A stretch of DNA of 64,000 bases from Solenopsis invicta (Eukaryota > Arthropoda > Insecta > Hymenoptera > Formicidae): the NCBI RefSeq assembly GCF_016802725.1, contig NC_052671.1:10025501-10089500 (forward strand). Reading direction: 5' to 3'. Below are positions 1 through 13,739 of this stretch, piece after piece. Position 1 is the stretch's first letter; every line of letters starts with the position of its first letter. Below the pieces are notes generated by a model. It had not been told where the DNA came from. It did no database searches and saw only the letters and a program-made list of their open reading frames with translations. The translations under genes were made by a program, and so were the position numbers.

Positions 1-41
1 CGTTTTAAAATCCAGAATTTCGCGAGGCCCGTTCGACTTAC

Positions 42-624
42 CGATCTTCTCCGCCTCCCACACGGTGTCAGGAAGTTTCGTCCCTAAAGTTTCCGGAAAT
101 ATCAGAGACAGGAGGCCCGCGATCACGCCCATGGATCCGAACAGGATGAGCGGCAACGAAGGCATTATTTGTGCCTGTAAACGTAAATGAAGGCACATAA
201 TTAGCAGAACGTTTGAAATGTATATTTAATTTGTACAACGATCTTGCCGATAAATTTGAAGATTAGAATTTAATCAAAAAGAAATAAATTAAAATTATTT
301 GCAGTGTTGGAAAACGTTACCGTTATTTTTTTTTACAATAATAATCTTCAACGATAATTATTTTTTTGTCTTTAATAATAACGGTAACATCGATATGTTT
401 TTACAGTAACGGATTGAGGCGTTATTTTTAGCATTTCTTTAATTACCTATTATCTTTATTCAATAAATACGTGCATCTAATGCTCCAAGTAATTGCCAGA
501 TCAAAGGTTACGCACAATAAATGCAATTATAAGTTTCATTTATTTTTCATATTCCATAATATATTTTAAATATTAAAAAATATTTTGTTTTATATTTTAG
601 GCTGTAATCCGATATTCATTGCCA

Positions 625-672
<48 letters not shown>

Positions 673-3600
673 AAAATCTACATATGTAACGTGAAGTGTA
701 GATTTTTAATATTGGCAATGAATACCGAAACACATTCTCAATAACGATATCAATTTAAAAATAATGAAAATTTTTTATTAAATTTGTGTTTGTAAAATAT
801 AATATAAATTTCTATAACAATAAGTATACTAAAAAATAAATATATTAATATGAGGGACGAAAAAAATTATATTAGATAAGTTCAATGTAAAGTTTGCTGC
901 ATGGAGACTGCACTGTAAAATCAGAATTTAATTCAAAAAACAAAATGGTATTCCACAACTCCCTCCTTTCCTCTAATGACAACACATTATTTTTACGAAG
1001 CAACGTTCCCGACTTTGGTTATTTGACTGGTTGAATTTTAATCTTTAGTTCGTAATCCTCACTCTCAACATATATAGTCTGATTTAGAGTAAAAGTTTGA
1101 ATTGTTAAATCCAATCTGAAATTATAAAAGACTATCTATCGATTCGCAAATCTGAAAGATGTTCGCGACGCGGCGCGGCGCAGCGCTATCGAAACACAAT
1201 TCGTGAAACGCGCGTCGAGAGAGAGCATCTGTTTAATTGCAACGCGTGTTCAGTTGACTCACCAGAAGAGGCGTTTGCGGCGATAAGATTGACCCGACGC
1301 GGCCGGTCATGCTGCAAATTCCGAGCAGGGAATGCCTGAGCGTCGTCGGGAACAGCTCCGCCGTGTAGACGTAGACGGTGGCGAACGCCATGGTGATACA
1401 CAGCTTCCCGCACATGTATAAAAGTAAAGGCCCGTAACTCCAGGCTCCTGGAACAGAGCGGCGATAAATCACCGGGATCGCGCGCCATGGCGTAGCGGCC
1501 CATTATAACCGACATAATTACGTGAACAACACGGTCGCGACTAAGCCGAACGACGCCGGCACGTAGCGTCGTCTCAGCGCGCTTTTTGCCCTCAGATCCG
1601 GATTACACACGTAATATGCAACGTGGCGTATCACACATTTGCAGCTTATACATTATATTTTCGCGCGATTATAACTCGTATCCGTGCGCTTAAACCTCGC
1701 GATTCCAACGAGAACACGCGCGAATACAGAAATCGTAGATCGCCGAGAGGAGGATAAAAAAAATAAAGATTTCGCAGTTCAAAGTAACAGCCCCAAATGC
1801 GCGCCTCCGTTTCTCGCACGTCGATAAGACATAATCTCACAAGGGAACACAAGTGTGATAAAAGTAAGACGTATATTTTTGCCTCCTTAAGAGTGCGTTC
1901 TCGCACGTTAAGAGGGTGAAACGCCCCTTCGATAAAAATCAGTTATTTTCTTTCGAAGCGAATATCTTGAAAATTATGAAAGATAGAGAAAATTGTTTAA
2001 TAAAAGTCAAATGCTTTCAAGTATACTTTATAATAATGATAAAAGAATTTTTTATTTAACAATTGAAAACTTAAAAATTTTTAATTTATTTAATAAAAAT
2101 TTTTATCATTATTACAGAGACTTGAAACCATTCTATTTTTATTTAAACATTTTTTTTATCTTTTGTAATTTCAACGATACATTTGCTTCAAAAAAAAAGA
2201 TACTAATTTTTTTCAAAGGAACGTTTCACGTGCAAGAACGCACTTATAAACAAAAATGCATATTTTCTTTTCTCTATGTTTTAATTATTAAAATTAAAAT
2301 TTAGTATATCTAAAGCTAAAATCTAGGTACATCAGCATTTATATACTTATTCACACATTCATTCATGATGATGCGGGAACGTGTGGCATTAATGGGCACG
2401 AGAGGAGCAGCGTTGTTTCAAAAAGGATATTTTTTTCTCTTACTTTTTTTCGCATATTACGTCTATCCTCCCTTACACGAAAATGAATGGGATAAGCACT
2501 TAAATAGCTCGATGAGAAAAGGAATACACGGTACAGCGAGGTGCACATCGTCGGCATTGTATTTCAAAAAATACTCCCGAAATTTTCTCCTCGCAGAAAT
2601 TTCTCTAGCGTAAACTCGATTCAACGGCTTTTCATAAGCGACCCACGAAACGAGGATTCATCCTTGTCTGAGAAACCCCTCCCCCCCTTTTTTTTTATCT
2701 CTTTACCTGTCGGTACGAACTGGATTGCGAGGCAGAACACCCCGCTCAGCAGGAACGCGCCGGAGAGCGTTGGTTTACGACCAATGTGATCGGTCAGCAC
2801 CCAGGCGAGGCAATACGCCGGTATCTCGACCACCGCGACGAGCACGAAATTGATGTACTTATCCCCGGCGAACGCCACAGAATTCAACGACAGTCCGTAA
2901 TAAACGAACGTGTTCGTGAGCCAGCAGAACGAGCAGACTAGCAGCCGAATGAGTATCACTGAGCTATGTAGAACCTGCACGATCGGTTTCCTCTCGTCCG
3001 ATATCACCAGCTCGCTTTTCTGAAAAATCGCATCAATCTCGTAAACGCGCGGATCGTATGCAAACTATTTTATATTGGCGCTTGTATATAGAGATTGCTG
3101 AATGTGTGCTAAAGGTTACGAACGATAGTTGTATTTTAGAGGCAGATAAGACGTTTTCAATGTCACAATATATGCGTTTGCGAGAGAAAAAAAAAAGATA
3201 AATAACGTACCGATTCGTTCTTAACTGTGTTCATTTCCTTGAACTTACTGATGGCTTCGTCCGTTACTTGCAGGCCGTTCATTTGAGCCATCTTACGGTA
3301 TATTTTCTCCACTTCATTGTGTTTATCCTTTGACAGTAACCACCTTGAAAACGATATCATGCGTTGTACGTGCAGCCATTTCGCAGATAAAGGAATGTAA
3401 AAGAATTCTATCTCTATTGTATATAAAGATTATTTAATGAATTCCGTTCGATCGCTTTATACTGTAAAAAGTTGTATTGAGATAGTAAACGATTCCAATT
3501 AATCTCTCTGATCTTTTAATGCAATTAGTTACATCACCATGAATTAAATTCGCGATAGATATTCAAGGAAAATCGATTACGCACAGTATATAAATCCAAT

Positions 3601-5886
3601 AAATTGCAGGTAACATTCGCCGATTTGAAATCATGCTAATCGATCGAAAATGACATTCCACCGATACGCGCGAGTGTTCATTAAGATTAAAAAGGATTAC
3701 CTAGTTGATTCTGGAACGAGCAGGGGCAGGAGAAGAGCTAGCAATCCCGGCCCGTACACTACTCTGAGAAGCGTTCGCCAAGATCTTAGCCAACTCGCAA
3801 TCAATCCCAGCAAGATCTCACCAATGGCGAACATACAGCAGATGATGGTGCTTCCGAAGACTCTGTTTTTCACTCCCGCCGTCTCCATTCCTGAAAGCGA
3901 ACGAGTGCGTAAATTATTATCGAATTACGCACGAGTTAATTACGTTGGAGATACGTGAATCTAATATATACAGTTTATGTAACGCGCGATATTCTTACAT
4001 AATAATTTATGTCGGTAATTACTAATACAAAAACGATCATTGAGGAAAAAACTGTGTATTCGCGCGATCAATAGACTGAGGAGAAAAAGTCGAAATATTA
4101 GCAAGCAAATGTTACTTGTGACGTTTTCTTCAATATTTATTGGCTATAAAGAAATTTAATCGTGATGACGAAATATACGTTTTTATAAAATATTGTCATC
4201 GCATTTCTCTTATTAATTGATTTATTTGCTCGCAATAAAATTTTATTTTGCCATATTTAATAAAATAAAGATTTATTTTAATAAGATAAACCCAGATAGC
4301 ACGCTTATCCAAAATCGGTGACATCTTATGACATGACGTTTTATGATATGATAAAGACCAGCCACGTTCAGGTAAATTTGTCGAGTCAACTGGGTACGTG
4401 TATACTGCATTAGCGATAACTGTGCAGTTTTGTCATCTAGACTCGACAAGCATGCTTATGCCAACATATGTTAACAGATTATTAATTGAACGTACACACT
4501 GAGAAAAAGAAGTTGTTAAATTGACTATCTTTTTCAACTTGATTAAATTTTTTAAATTTAAGTCAACTCAAATACATAAAATACTGGAACGTTAATTTAA
4601 GCATTTGTATATTTAATATAAACATCTACATATTCTACATAAATGCATAAATAATTGAAATGAAGAAATTTAATCGAATTGAAAATTTTAATCGAGTTAA
4701 CAATTTTTTTAGTGCACCAAAAAATTGTTTTTTAACTGAAATTAAAAATCCAATAGTGGCAATAAAAAAGCAATTAAGAAGCAATTGTTTTATAAGAACA
4801 GATTTTAAAGAAAATAAGTGTAAATAGAGTTATCTGCTGAGTAAAACTTTAACTCTTTTTTATGTAATAGTATTATTAATATTACTTTAAAAATCCCGAT
4901 ATATAAAATTGTTTTACACTTCAAAGCAATCTCGTATCTCTTAAGATCGTCTGCGATCGATAAATTGAGTCGCCCGCAGATGTTAATAATGATATTCCGA
5001 TAAGCAACCTGAATGATAAGTATGTTATCGATAAATTAATCAGCGATTCAGAAAAAGTGCACTCCTCCGACTTTCCGAGCCGCCTCGCGTACACGGACAT
5101 TATGCGAAATTAAACATTTTTTTTCCGCTTATTCATTTTCCACGAGTATAATCTCGAAGAATTTCCGAGCGAAAGCTCATTATCCTTCGCACGGTTCGTT
5201 AGTTTTACATTTCCCGTGAATGTTTTGTCACAGAATATATTTTCATAGAAATCTAAATGCGTGTCGCATAAAGCTCCAGCTATAATTTTAATAAACGACT
5301 AAATAAACACGTGGTAAATCCAGAATAAATAACTCGAAAATATCTGCGTTACGCGCGTGTCGCGTATTTGCATTCCAAACGCGAGTAAAGAGCATTGCGT
5401 CGAGAATACGCTCCGCCGCCCGCGAACACTCGTAATAGGGGCAGGAACGGCATAACGCTTACAGGTGTTCGTACATATTTTTTGCCCTCTCCCTCCCAGG
5501 CATATTTATTGTCCTGCGTTATTAACGCACCTAAAATAAATCCCGCGCTGTAAATTCCAGCCGCCATGGTGGCATCGAGGAATTCGAATGCGAGAAACAT
5601 CCAATAATTCACGGAGAAGGAATGTATCAAGCCACTGACTCCAGACAGAAACGTCGCAAGCGTCAAAAGGGTTCGTCTCCCGTACCTGGAAATAGAAGAA
5701 TGAACGCGGATGTGTATATAGATCCCGTTGTTCCGGCAAAGCGCATTTCTGCCGTGCCGCAATGCGAAGTTCCACCGCGGATATCGCGTGATACGCCACG
5801 TTTTCTTATATCGAGAATCCGTGAAATCGACGAGCTGCAGAAACATTGTCGCAGACCGTCCGCATTATTTCGCATTACGTAAAACT

Positions 5887-5930
<44 letters not shown>

Positions 5931-7630
5931 TTTTAATTAAGAATTTAATCTCGTAACAGATCGGCCATTTATCCGCCGAGAAATATAAAGAAACGCGCAA
6001 CGAGAGAAATACGTCGCGATACACCTGATTGTCCGTACGAGCGTGTCTAACGCGCTCGCAAGGAGAGAAGGGTGTAAAAATAACTGTAATGAATTTTTAC
6101 ACCTTCTAGTACGGCAGTTATTATTAGTAGTTATTGTTAGAAGGAAAAAAATAGCATAACTTAATTAAATTTATCATGTGCGAGGATACACTGAGAAAAA
6201 AAATTTGTTGAAGAATTAAAATATGTAGTCCGCAACGTTCAATTAAATATGGAGTTGGTTTAGTTAATTCTTGATTAAAAATGTTGCTTAAAGATGTTGA
6301 TGATTGAAATTAATGAACCATGCCTTTTTCTTGCGCAACTAAATAATTATCGAATCAATCTAATGTTTACACGGAAAGAATGATTTTGCTGAGATATCTA
6401 AAAATTTAATTAAATACAGGTCTGAAAATAATTTTATTTCATTAAAATAATTATGATGGACGTTCAAGCTTTTGATGTGCAATACTACAAAAGTTTCGAC
6501 AGTCTAGTAATCAGCTTAAACGTAATTATTATGACGGTCCAACAAAATTATTTTCAGATCTGTATCTGACTAAACTTTTAGATACTTTACGAAACGAACG
6601 TATCGAACAAAATATTTTAGTTTTTCAACAAATTTTTTCTCAGTGTGCCACCTGTTATAAGTCACAATGCCATCGTTAATTTAATTACAGAAATAATTCT
6701 AAATTTTATTATGTAATAGCTAATTATAAAATTAGCTGTCGCTGAGTATAAATTTAGAATTAAATTTTTTTCTCCTTAAGAGGATGAAGATATAAATAGA
6801 ATGAAAATGGCGACGGCACCGTCGTCCGCGGTGAATGTTGCGGAATATTTCGTACGAAGTTAATTAATTAAAACCCGGAGGATATTGCGCTGATCTCTCA
6901 CCTGTCAGATATGTATCCAGCGAACATCAAGCCGACGAACTGACCGGTGTTCTGTATCGTGCCAACCAACGTGAGCTTCCATCGATTAGCGTCGCAGGTA
7001 AAGCCCCACTGCGTCGAGATAAGCGTAGAAAAAAGGAAAAGGAAAATAAATCTACCGCTAAATCTCGGCTGGTAGAAAATACGCGCCGATCGCGCGCCGG
7101 CCGCATTACCTCGTCGAGTATCGTATGCTCGTCCGGATCGTAAACCCAAGCGTCGCAGTCGCAGGTAACGTTGGTGAATGACGTTTCCGTGCATGTGTCC
7201 GGACGATCATCCCGCACCTCGTAACGCTTGCAACCGGAAATGACCTCGTCGATTTTCGGTGCGGAAGCGTTGATCCACGGCGGTTCGAACGTCGTGTTTC
7301 CCGGATACTCGCATTCCGGTACGAAGCATCTGCATTGAAACAATTGCTTTTCTTCCTGCTCGATTCTCTCACGGCTTAAAGCACGGGGCCGCGTTTATAA
7401 ATACGCGGCTTGAATTATGTATCCCGACTCCGCGTGCATAAGTGAATGTTTAAATAAATTAGCAGAGATGCACGCACACGCGTACCTGTATTTCACCTCG
7501 CCCGCAGTAAACACGTAAGAAAGCGTGAATCCTGCCGATAGTATCAACGGCACGCTGAGAAATGCGAACATCACCACCTGGTACAACCCAAACTTTTCTA
7601 TGTCATTCCTCGCTGAATCATTCGTAGCTC
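42..7630 (-). CDS. Organic cation transporter-like protein (SLC22 / MFS), nine internal exons, partial at both ends
   Basis: Nine exons read on the minus strand, 5' to 3': 7486-7630, 7110-7329, 6902-7008, 5531-5685, 3701-3890, 3211-3343, 2707-3019, 1263-1447 and 42-174. Every junction has GT/AG borders and compatible phase, giving about 527 residues without a stop; SLC22 proteins are usually about 550. What is seen: a first membrane segment in exon 1, then a Cys-rich extracellular loop starting CFVPECE with N-glycosylation sites (NTT, NAS, NVT). The MFS loop motif GYISDRYGRRTLL lies across the third and fourth exons. PESTRWLLSK after TM6 matches the family PESPRWL motif. DHIGRKPTL follows TM8, and PETLGTKLPDT is near the C-terminus. 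Known of the family: plasma-membrane facilitative carriers of organic cations, carnitine or carcinine. The substrate cannot be told here. Only a few N-terminal residues appear to be missing; the C-terminal exon lies left of position 1, since exon 42-174 ends with a donor. Confidence 0.9.
311..392. repeat. Short palindromic element with GTTACCGTTATT arms
   Basis: The sequence gttaccgttatt near 316 is matched in inverted orientation by aataacggtaac near 380-391, around an AT-rich centre. It lies in the intron between the last two visible Orct-like exons and looks like a small MITE or foldback remnant. Confidence 0.55.
611..726. repeat. Inverted repeat enclosing a (CT)22 microsatellite
   Basis: Arms gatattcattgccag (611-625) and ttggcaatgaatac (712-725) are inverted. 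They enclose a (CT) run at 628-671 and an inner hairpin of aaaaatctaca against tgtagattttt (672-707). Intronic in the Orct-like gene. Confidence 0.6.
4497..4714. mobile_element. Palindromic MITE-like element, CACTGAGAAAAA ends
   Basis: The left end is cactgagaaaaagaagttgtt. The right end is roughly its complement, ending in aacaattttttta then gtg. The interior is also loosely palindromic (cttgattaaattt against aaatttaatcgaattg). No ORF. It lies in an Orct-like intron and belongs to the same broad family as the element at 6189-6646. Confidence 0.6.
5891..5928. repeat. (AT)19 microsatellite
   Basis: Perfect AT dinucleotide run in an Orct-like intron, just upstream (gene sense) of the exon at 5531-5685. 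Confidence 0.95.
6189..6646. mobile_element. Non-autonomous element with ~34-bp TIRs and a second MITE nested inside
   Basis: The left terminus (6189-6224) starts cactgagaaaaaaaa then tttgttga. The right terminus (6612-6645) is its near-perfect complement, ending tttttctcagtg. No transposase ORF. Inside, 6368 to about 6590 is homologous to the element at 20347-20581, so one element appears to have inserted in another, or they share an interior. Intronic in the Orct-like gene. Confidence 0.7.
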
Positions 7631-9900
7631 CTAAAAATGAATAAACATTCGATTCAACTGTATCTCCCAATAAAAAAATCATCATGCAAAAATCACATTG
7701 TGTCATTACGACCAATTATAAATGTTCTATTTCAAAACATTAAATCAAACGGATCTGTACTAGGAAAAACAATTAGTGCCTTCAGTAAAAGCTGTTCCAG
7801 TTAAGGCGCTTTTTAACAGCAATCAAACGTTCTGTTTTATGTAACAAAAATTGCTTTTGCGCGAGATACATGTGTAAATAAAAAAAAAATATTTATCTAT
7901 ACCAACTACTTTTGTCCGGTATATTTTAACCAAATTATTGTCGTTACAAAATAGTTTTTCTAGTGTGTTTCTCATCTCGAGACTTATGAAAACAAATAAA
8001 TGAATCAGATGTATAATCTGCGCTTCTCTATTAAGTGATCACAACAGGAAGAGTCACATTAAGTCTTCATGTCAAATCAGTTTACGTTGAAGTAAAGTAT
8101 AGCATTAAATCAATTAAAAAATACGTGTATTTATCAAATAAAGCTTATTAAAAACGCATGATGAAAATTACGCAATTATCAATTTGTATCATTTCTTACA
8201 AGTAATTACATACTTATAAACGTTTAGAAAATAGCGCGAATTATGTAATATTGAATAATTAGAGTCTGTGAGCAATTACAGCGTAATCTCCGAGGTCTGT
8301 TTAACAAGCTGGCGTCTATTGTACGTGTGTATATACATGTATACTTAGTAATTTAATACCACTGCTAAGCAGTGATACTTAAACAACACTAACTGGAAGA
8401 ATAATCCGGCTGGAAATATAAGCCCACCTTAATCGCCTCTTCAAACGGCTGACTGTGTGCACAAGACTTCGTACAATTTGCCTGTGTTATGCAAGATAGA
8501 AACCGGGCAACATCTATCACTAATTCGTGCAAATGCCCTCGAAATTTGAAGAATGAGAACCAAGATTTTCGATTTGACTCGCGAGAAAATATTAATTAAT
8601 TCTGTATAAAATAATTTTCTGATTGTCACATAGAAAAAAGTAACTTTGGAAATGTATTTTGCAAAATATAGTAAGCTATTAGGTGAGTGCAAGTTTTGAT
8701 GGGTTTTCAGTGGATGTAAATAACATTTTTTTTTTTAATGCCGAACAAATCTCGATCTATCGACATTTAATTTATCAATAACTTCTTCTGTTGAAATTTG
8801 CTAGTTTGCATCCACTGAATTGCGGATCGGCAATAAATTGATTACGTTGCCATCGTCAATATCAGAAGACCGTTCAGAGCGTGATTTATCTTTGAGGTTG
8901 GATCATCTCGTTTAAATTTAACGAACCATCTTACACAGATCAAAATTAACACAGCGCTCTTTCCAAATACATCATAAACGTTTTTTTTACACTATTTCGA
9001 ATATTTGTTTCTTTTTGAAATTGATACATCATTGTTTTACGTACACTGACAAAGAAAAGTTAATCATAGATTTGCATATGTAAAACAAACTACACTGACG
9101 ATCTAAATGCATGTAATTAACGTATTGCAACGGTTAGGATAGCGTTTAAAAGAATTATAACTCTCAATTATAAGTGGAGATGTGAAATTGTTGAATCGTT
9201 ATAAAATGGTATCGTATTTGCACTAATATGTAAAATGTAGGCGCGGAAACTGGAAAAATCTGTTTTGCAATTGTAATAGGGGATTGAATAGATTGAAAAA
9301 GATCGAGTCAGGTTGAAACTAGCTTCGCGACCATTATGTGAATAAATGTTACATACAAGGTGAAATATTATTTACATCCTTATTACGCTCGTCCTTGATT
9401 TTTTAAAATAATTTATTAATTATTATTGTAAAATAAATTTTTTTTAAGTATAAAATTTTTCAACTCGATTAAATTTCTTCAGTTCAAGCCTTTGTGTATT
9501 TAAGTGAAATACCTTTGTAATTAAGTTAAATATATAAATGCTTAGACTGAACTTAAAATATTTTATGTATTTAAGTTTTACTTTTATTTAAAAGTACCAT
9601 AACTTACACGAATTTAGCCAACTCCTTTTCCAAACAATGGTTGATAGTGTTGCCTTTTTATATATATGCAATAAAAAGAACGGCCACAATAGTTATGGAA
9701 AATAAGTTATATTAAATTTTTGTCCTCACCTAATGTACACATGCATATATGTATTAAATATCTTTTTATCATTTCGTCTCGATTCTTTTGACCATTGTAA
9801 ATTGGAAGATATGTAAGACATTTCTAATACTTTTTCTCATACGCATCTTATTGTAGCGCATTTTTATGGAACGTGAAATCGTTCTCAGTTTACGTTCCGG
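7631..9900. other. AT-rich non-coding region upstream of the Orct-like exons
   Basis: No convincing exon on either strand. The missing short first exon of the minus-strand transporter must lie in this direction, but nothing here has a start codon, a strong donor and the required phase (one base left over). AT-rich foldback-like sequence near 9430-9640 resembles the interior of the element at 4497-4714. Confidence 0.5.
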
Positions 9901-11866
9901 ATTATTCTTCCGATGCAAAGAGAGATCCTTTGCATTTCCATTTTACGATTACGCGTCAACGTTTTAATATTATTCGTACCATTCTCCAGACCTGACAGCG
10001 GGTCAGCCTCGTCCTTCCTCGAGCAGCACAGCCGCATGCTGTCGTCTTTTACGTCCCGTAAGCTGCAATCATATTCGGAATTTATACCACTCGCCGGGAA
10101 TCGCCGCCGCGGCGGCCGATCGAAAGTTCAACCTGGCGCTTTATGTTTCAAGTTTCCTGGGAACATCGCGCGAATGAAAAATGATGCCAGTCGCGCGCGT
10201 CGGACTCGGGCGGGCATTACATAAAGAAACGGGATCAGTTCGCCGCGCGAAGGCGGCTACAGAAAGCTTTTCCCCATAAAAAGCACCGGAGAGAGAAGGA
10301 AAAAGAGAAAGAGAGAGAGAGAAACTGCCCTCGGAAACGACTTCTCCACCGGAGCTATCCGTGGCGGTATATAAACAACGCATGCATATAACGACGATGT
10401 TGCAGGTGCTGGAAGTTAGCGGCCCGGCGGCAAATAGCGCAAAAAGTGCGGCGCATTAGAAACAGGATTATCAGAGCGTAATAATTATTGAGGAACCAAA
10501 AAAGGAAGCCGGCTGACTGCGAAGCGACTGCAATGCGCGTTCCGTCGCGCGCGGCGATACCACGCGCGGAATGATAAAACTGCCTGCGAATCGGACAATC
10601 GCTTTGTACGGGAGAGAGAGTCTCATCGGTCCGTTCTCGACATTTTAATTTGCGAGAGCAACGCGAAATCATTACGTATTATCGGTGTAAGCGCGCGTGT
10701 GTGCAAAAACGATTACCGCGTGGACTTGCGCAAGAGCGTTATCGTAAAAAGAAGAGCGTCTTTGCAAATACCGAACGCACAATAAATCTGTTTCGCAGAG
10801 CCGTCGGGTAATTGGAGCATACGTTTTACGTGAAGCAACTAGCGATTCTCGCTCTTCCTCCGCCCTGTTTTCGCGAAGCCGCCCGCGCTTTTCGCAAAAA
10901 TAAAAAGAGAAAAGGAAAAAAAGAACATCTGTAAAATGTTGTGTTTAATAAGCAGATAATTGTAAAGCGTCTGAAAGATGCTCCAGGAGAAATTCCGGCG
11001 GCCCTTCGCCCCCAAAGACCGCGTGCTGACCTCTCGCAAGCACGCGGTTAACTTCTACGTGTGGCACGTGGTTATATTGATTTCCCGAACGACGCGACGG
11101 TACCGGAAACCGGAAAACCGCCGCGGCGCGCGAAAGCGAGCGGGCGCTCCCCGCTGAAAAGAAAATCGGAACGCCGAACTAGATAAAGTAATCTTCCAAT
11201 TGTGCCGGATCGCTACGCTCGAAACAATTGTGCAGTTTATCCCATTGCGTCACGAGATACTGTTTTAGCCACGCCGAGTGACGGTGAAATGCGCAAAGGG
11301 AGTAACTGCCGGCGCGTATTCGCTTTTACGATACACCCATCCTGATGTCGCATTAAACGCACCGCGCCCGCCGCCGTCTATTGCGAAAGTCTTTCAGCGA
11401 AGTTTATCCGGCATCCTCGCGATTTATGCGCGACAGGTATTGTCTCCGCGAGAACGAGGTTTACGAGGAACTCAGACAATGTTAATAAATTAATGGAGCG
11501 TGTCTTGATATTCTGATCATTACCGCTCCGCGGGAGGTGACTCGAGAAAGTTTTCCCAGTGAACCGAATGGTTTCCAAGTTAATCTCGAGGACGTGTCGA
11601 GGAGGTTTATGTACTGCGCCTTTAGAACGCGCGGCGAACGAATGAGACAACGGCATCAGCTATTATTTCCACGGCTTTTCCTTTTTTTGTCTATTTATAT
11701 TACCTTTTTAATTCGCGAAATGGGGAATCTCTCGCGTAACGATCGAGTCGTCACGCGATTTTGTATAGATTCTAAATGCGATGCCGTAATGAATTTTAAA
11801 TATCAAGAGGTGAGAATACTCGACTTGAATTGTGGAACAGCGGTTCTGTATTATACATTCAAATAA
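9900..11866. other. CpG-rich non-coding patch
   Basis: Base composition shifts to GC- and CpG-rich relative to both flanks. Short ORFs exist on both strands, but none has domain-like sequence or a believable exon boundary. It could hold promoter or 5'-UTR sequence for the minus-strand transporter; that is inference only. Confidence 0.35.
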
Positions 11867-11869
11867 AGA

Positions 11870-12620
11870 TATTGTATCTCATTGCCAAGTAATACCAATA
11901 ATTATACAATATTATAAAATTGTTATATATAATTATTATAATTTATATAGGTTGTATAATTTAATCATATATTACAATATTTAATTCTGTAACTCGATAA
12001 TTTTTAAAATATTGATGGTGTTGTAATATAATTGAAATCTAAGTGTAGATTTTCGGATTTAAAAATGACAATTTCAAATTGCGTGTATTATTTATATTTT
12101 TATATTATTATTCATTTAAAATAATTTATTATTCATTTATTATTTATTTGAAATAATTTTATTTCATAAAATCTACCATAATTTATTATTAAATTTTTAA
12201 TTTATATTATGATTGAATTATCTTATTTTGCATCATTTATTATAATCTTATTATTAATTCTTCTTTATTTTATTAAAATCTATTTGACCAATTGTAATAA
12301 TTCTAATATTAATTATTTAATTTGTTTAATATTATCCAATCATATAATTAATAATTAGAAGATTTTTAATTAATCTTCTTATATTTTGATAGTTTAATTT
12401 CTAATGAAAATAAATTTAAGTTTAACACACCATTAAACTTATTACAATACAATAGTATTTTAATTGTAATAATCTAATTTAATATATAATAATCTTACTA
12501 TTATATTATAATTATAATATTCATATATAATATATTAACATTACAATATTTTAATATATTATAATTAATAAAACACTTGAATTACAAAAAAAATTATCAT
12601 TAAAATCCGACAAACTACAA
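11870..12620. other. Very AT-rich tract
   Basis: Almost wholly A and T, built of degenerate atta, taat and ttta words, with no coding signal. It forms a sharp boundary with the CpG-rich patch to its left. Confidence 0.6.
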
Positions 12621-13009
12621 CTAGGTTTAAATTATATGACCCAACCATCTTCGAAAAATTAAATCCGATACAATACGAGCTAATTCTTCAAATGACGTGT
12701 AATGAGGTAAAAATGAAACTTATTAAGCTCTTTATCATGCCTTTATCGTTAATCTTCGCTTTTACAACTGAAACTACTGCTCGTATCGTTTAAAGATATT
12801 TTATTTGTTGCGAAAGCATTAATAATAATAGCTCTCGTAAGAATTATTAAAAACATAACAGACTGTCTTTTTCCTGGAGGTCAATTTTTCCAAGAGACTT
12901 AAATTACTTTACAATTACACAATTGCATTTCGATATATTTACGTACAAAATACATACTTCGTCTATTTTGCAGCCGATAACACCGATGACTATCGGCAGA
13001 TACGTCGTA

Positions 13010-13660
13010 CTTGTTTGTTAGTTATTTTGTGTTTTTTTCTTTTTCTTTCCTTTCGGCGTATCGCGAGCACTCGCGTTTCGGAAGGGACGGACTTGCGGCG
13101 GTGACGTTTACGATCCGCGCTTTTATCGCGGCCCGCGAGCGAGAGAACGTTTTCCGCGCGCGTATCCTTGTCCGTATCCGTATCTACATATTCTATTACC
13201 TTAAAACGGAGAGCTCAAAGCCTGACGTCCGTCACGAGTACGGGCGTTCAGCCTTCTAAACGTCGCAAAACAACCAGTCTCCGCGCGCGCGAGACGCGAG
13301 CTGCATGATACACTTTTTGCCCGTCCGCGCGGACGATCGCCGATAGGCGAATTAATGAATTACCGTCGCCGAACGTCCGCTGGACCTCACCACGCGCACC
13401 TGCCTGCTTCTGTCTCGCGAAGGCAGCAGGCACTGTCTCTTCGAAGGTAAATGCATTCCACGACAGTGGCCACCCGATGTTTGGCCGAGTGGGGGACGGC
13501 CAAACAATCGGTGGGGGAATAATGATTCATTTTTAAAGTTGTCGGAAGAAACGAGCGCGGACATCATTGATGGATGTACTTCCGATCGAACGGACGAGCC
13601 CCACATCCGGGGAGCATTTTCCGAAGTGCGCGATCGTGGGCGGGTCTGACAGCAAGAGAG
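13010..13660. other. CpG-rich patch, possible promoter
   Basis: Rich in CG dinucleotides, including a cgcgcgcgcg run near 13291. No recognisable protein on either strand. Possible weak donors (gtaaatgc near 13446 on plus) cannot be tied to any gene. It may be a 5' regulatory region of the transporter; inference. Confidence 0.3.
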
Positions 13661-13673
13661 CTGTCAGCGCCGC

Positions 13674-13729
13674 CGCACATTAATATTAATATAAATATAT
13701 TAATATTAGTACATTAATATTAATGTGCG
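13674..13729. repeat. Perfect 17-bp-arm palindrome
   Basis: cgcacattaatattaat (13674-13690) and attaatattaatgtgcg (13713-13729) are exact inverted copies separated by 22 AT-rich bases. It sits at the edge of the CpG-rich patch. Confidence 0.85.
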
Positions 13730-13739
13730 AAGATATCTC

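Noticed and set aside
7395..7715. Transporter starting at an in-frame upstream start near 7715
   Set aside because: The region above 7630 is intron; a good acceptor (tttttag) sits exactly at the start of family-like sequence.
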